From Planctomycetota bacterium (GTDB lineage: Bacteria > Planctomycetota > SZUA-567 > H5-PLA8): a stretch of 64,000 bases of DNA. The position numbers and the translations under genes were made by a program. Location: positions 1,483,201-1,547,200 of the forward strand of contig JABTUM010000001.1 in NCBI GenBank assembly GCA_015075375.1, read 5' to 3'. Under the pieces are notes generated by a model. The model did not search any database. It worked only from the letters and a program-made list of their open reading frames with translations, and was not told where the DNA came from. Shown here piece after piece: positions 62,204 to 64,000 of this stretch (within the stretch, counting starts at the first letter, position 1; each line of letters begins with the position of its first letter).

Positions 62204-63058
62204 TCAGTCCTCAATTTTCAGAAGTTCGTTGATCACGACGGCACCGATCAGTTCCAGCACGACGACAATCCCGATGATAAGGTTGCCGATCCAATGCGTG
62301 ATGAGCGGCTCCATCAGGTCCGGGTTGATTAGGGCAAGGATGGCGGCGACGCCGAAGGGCATGGCGCCCATCATCATGCCCTGCAGCTTACCTTCGGCGG
62401 TCATCGCTCGCAATTCGCCGCGCAGTTCGATGTTGCGGCGGATGGTGTCGGCGATGGAGTCGCTCATCTCGGCCAAGTTGCCGCCGAGTTTGAGGCAGGT
62501 GCTCACGGCCGTGACGAACAGCTTGACCGATTCCAGCGGCACGCGGTCTGCCAGTTCGCGGAAGCCCTGCTCGGTGCGGCCCAATTGGATCTCGCGGCGC
62601 AGCATGCCGAATTCCTCGGATAGCGGTTCCTCCGATTCCTCGGCGATTTTGGAGACGGCCAGGGGAAGGGAGATGCCCGCTCGAAGCGTGCTGGACAGCA
62701 GCGACAGTGCTTCGGGGAACTGTTCCTCGAACTGGGCCAGGCGCTTGGCCTGCGCCCGGCGGCGGATGAAATAAGGCGTCACCATGCAAAGGGCGGCGAG
62801 CACCAGGCCCAGCAGGACGCTGCCGAGGAATACCACGCAGAGTGTCGCGGAGAGGATCGCCAGCGCTGCTGAAAGGTGCATCTGCGCGCGCAGGCTGACG
62901 CCGATCAAGACGTTGCCGATCTGCTTGCGGGAGCGCGCCGAGAAGTAGGTTTCCTGCGACTCGCTGCGGAAATTGCCGACAGCCGATGCGGCAAGCCGCA
63001 TCAGGGCGAACAGGCCCACCGCCATCATAGCGTACATCCCCAACGCCATGGTATCCAT
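62204..63058 (-). CDS. tadB: TadB-like type II secretion system F protein
   Basis: 284 residues. N-terminal helix (GMYAMMAVGLFALMRLAASA), a pair of helices (LSAALAILSATLCVVFLGSVLLGLVLAALCMVTPYF), then the T2SF domain (FPEALSLLSSTLRAGISLPLAVSKIAEESEEPLSEEFGMLRREIQLG and FVTAVSTCLKLGGNLAEMSDSIADTIRRNIELRGELRAMTAEGKL). The C-terminus has two further helices. It is 14 bases from the CpaF gene. Confidence 0.92.
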   Translation of the reverse strand: MDTMALGMYAMMAVGLFALMRLAASAVGNFRSESQETYFSARSRKQIGNVLIGVSLRAQMHLSAALAILSATLCVVFLGSVLLGLVLAALCMVTPYFIRRRAQAKRLAQFEEQFPEALSLLSSTLRAGISLPLAVSKIAEESEEPLSEEFGMLRREIQLGRTEQGFRELADRVPLESVKLFVTAVSTCLKLGGNLAEMSDSIADTIRRNIELRGELRAMTAEGKLQGMMMGAMPFGVAAILALINPDLMEPLITHWIGNLIIGIVVVLELIGAVVINELLKIED

Positions 63059-63072
63059 GTTCGCTCCAGCCT

Positions 63073-64000
<928 letters not shown>

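Overview
The window is GC-rich bacterial chromosome, probably from the Planctomycetota or a neighbouring lineage such as Hydrogenedentota or Lentisphaerota. This rests on gene content only: a MoxR/DUF58/BatA/DUF4159/DUF4175-type operon, a ThuA/Gfo-Idh-MocA/TIM-barrel/DUF6807 sugar operon, DUF2264, WG-repeat and DNRLRE proteins, and a Tad-type secretion cluster with an FHA protein. There is no rRNA, tRNA or marker gene to confirm it.

Positions 1-6.5 kb are accessory DNA. A frameshifted serine recombinase lies at the left edge, followed by two unknown genes and a sigma-like regulator on the minus strand. At 3.6-6.46 kb there is an array of four gene cassettes separated by five attC-type recombination sites: an integron cassette array with no integrase in view. 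The cassettes encode a zinc-ribbon protein, a small lipoprotein, a gamma-glutamylcyclotransferase-like protein and a membrane-anchored unknown.

Positions 6.9-12.3 kb hold a compact module built around a divergent reverse transcriptase with YGDN in place of YxDD. It has a MerR-like HTH gene, two unknown upstream genes, two strong hairpins at the end of the RT gene, and a 501-residue downstream partner with weak UvrD-C-like features. A divergently transcribed unknown gene shares its control region, which carries a perfect palindrome. This is the best candidate here for an undescribed system. A HigBA-type toxin-antitoxin pair with its own palindromic operator follows.

Positions 13.4-23 kb are patchy and decayed: a truncated XRE regulator, an IS982-family element with a frameshifted transposase, an HsdR remnant, a DNRLRE gene split by an in-frame TGA, a WG-repeat gene, and a ClC channel lacking its front half. 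Copies of a short repeat containing GAAAAGTGCGGC lie beside many of these breaks and may be relics of IS ends.

Positions 22.1-31.7 kb are a sugar-catabolism locus (AraC regulator, ThuA, oxidoreductase, isomerase/epimerase, DUF6807), then a large secreted unknown and a DUF2264 protein. Positions 31.8-36.1 kb are an IS graveyard (IS4 and IS110 remnants) plus one intact IS1380-family element with a 5-bp target duplication. An Rrf2 regulator, a quinol-type nitric oxide reductase, a degraded flavin-binding gene and a flavin-dependent halogenase-like gene fill 34.9-40.4 kb.

Positions 40.6-56.2 kb are one nine-gene minus-strand operon: PA14/TPR protein, DUF4159, MoxR ATPase, DUF58, two VWA membrane proteins, a surface unknown, DUF4175 and a secreted binding-domain protein. 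A second, more decayed IS982 copy sits at 56.5-57.6 kb. The right end holds a PAP2-type lipid phosphatase or transferase, an STT3-like membrane glycosyltransferase, and the FHA/TadC/TadB/CpaF genes of a Tad pilus system.
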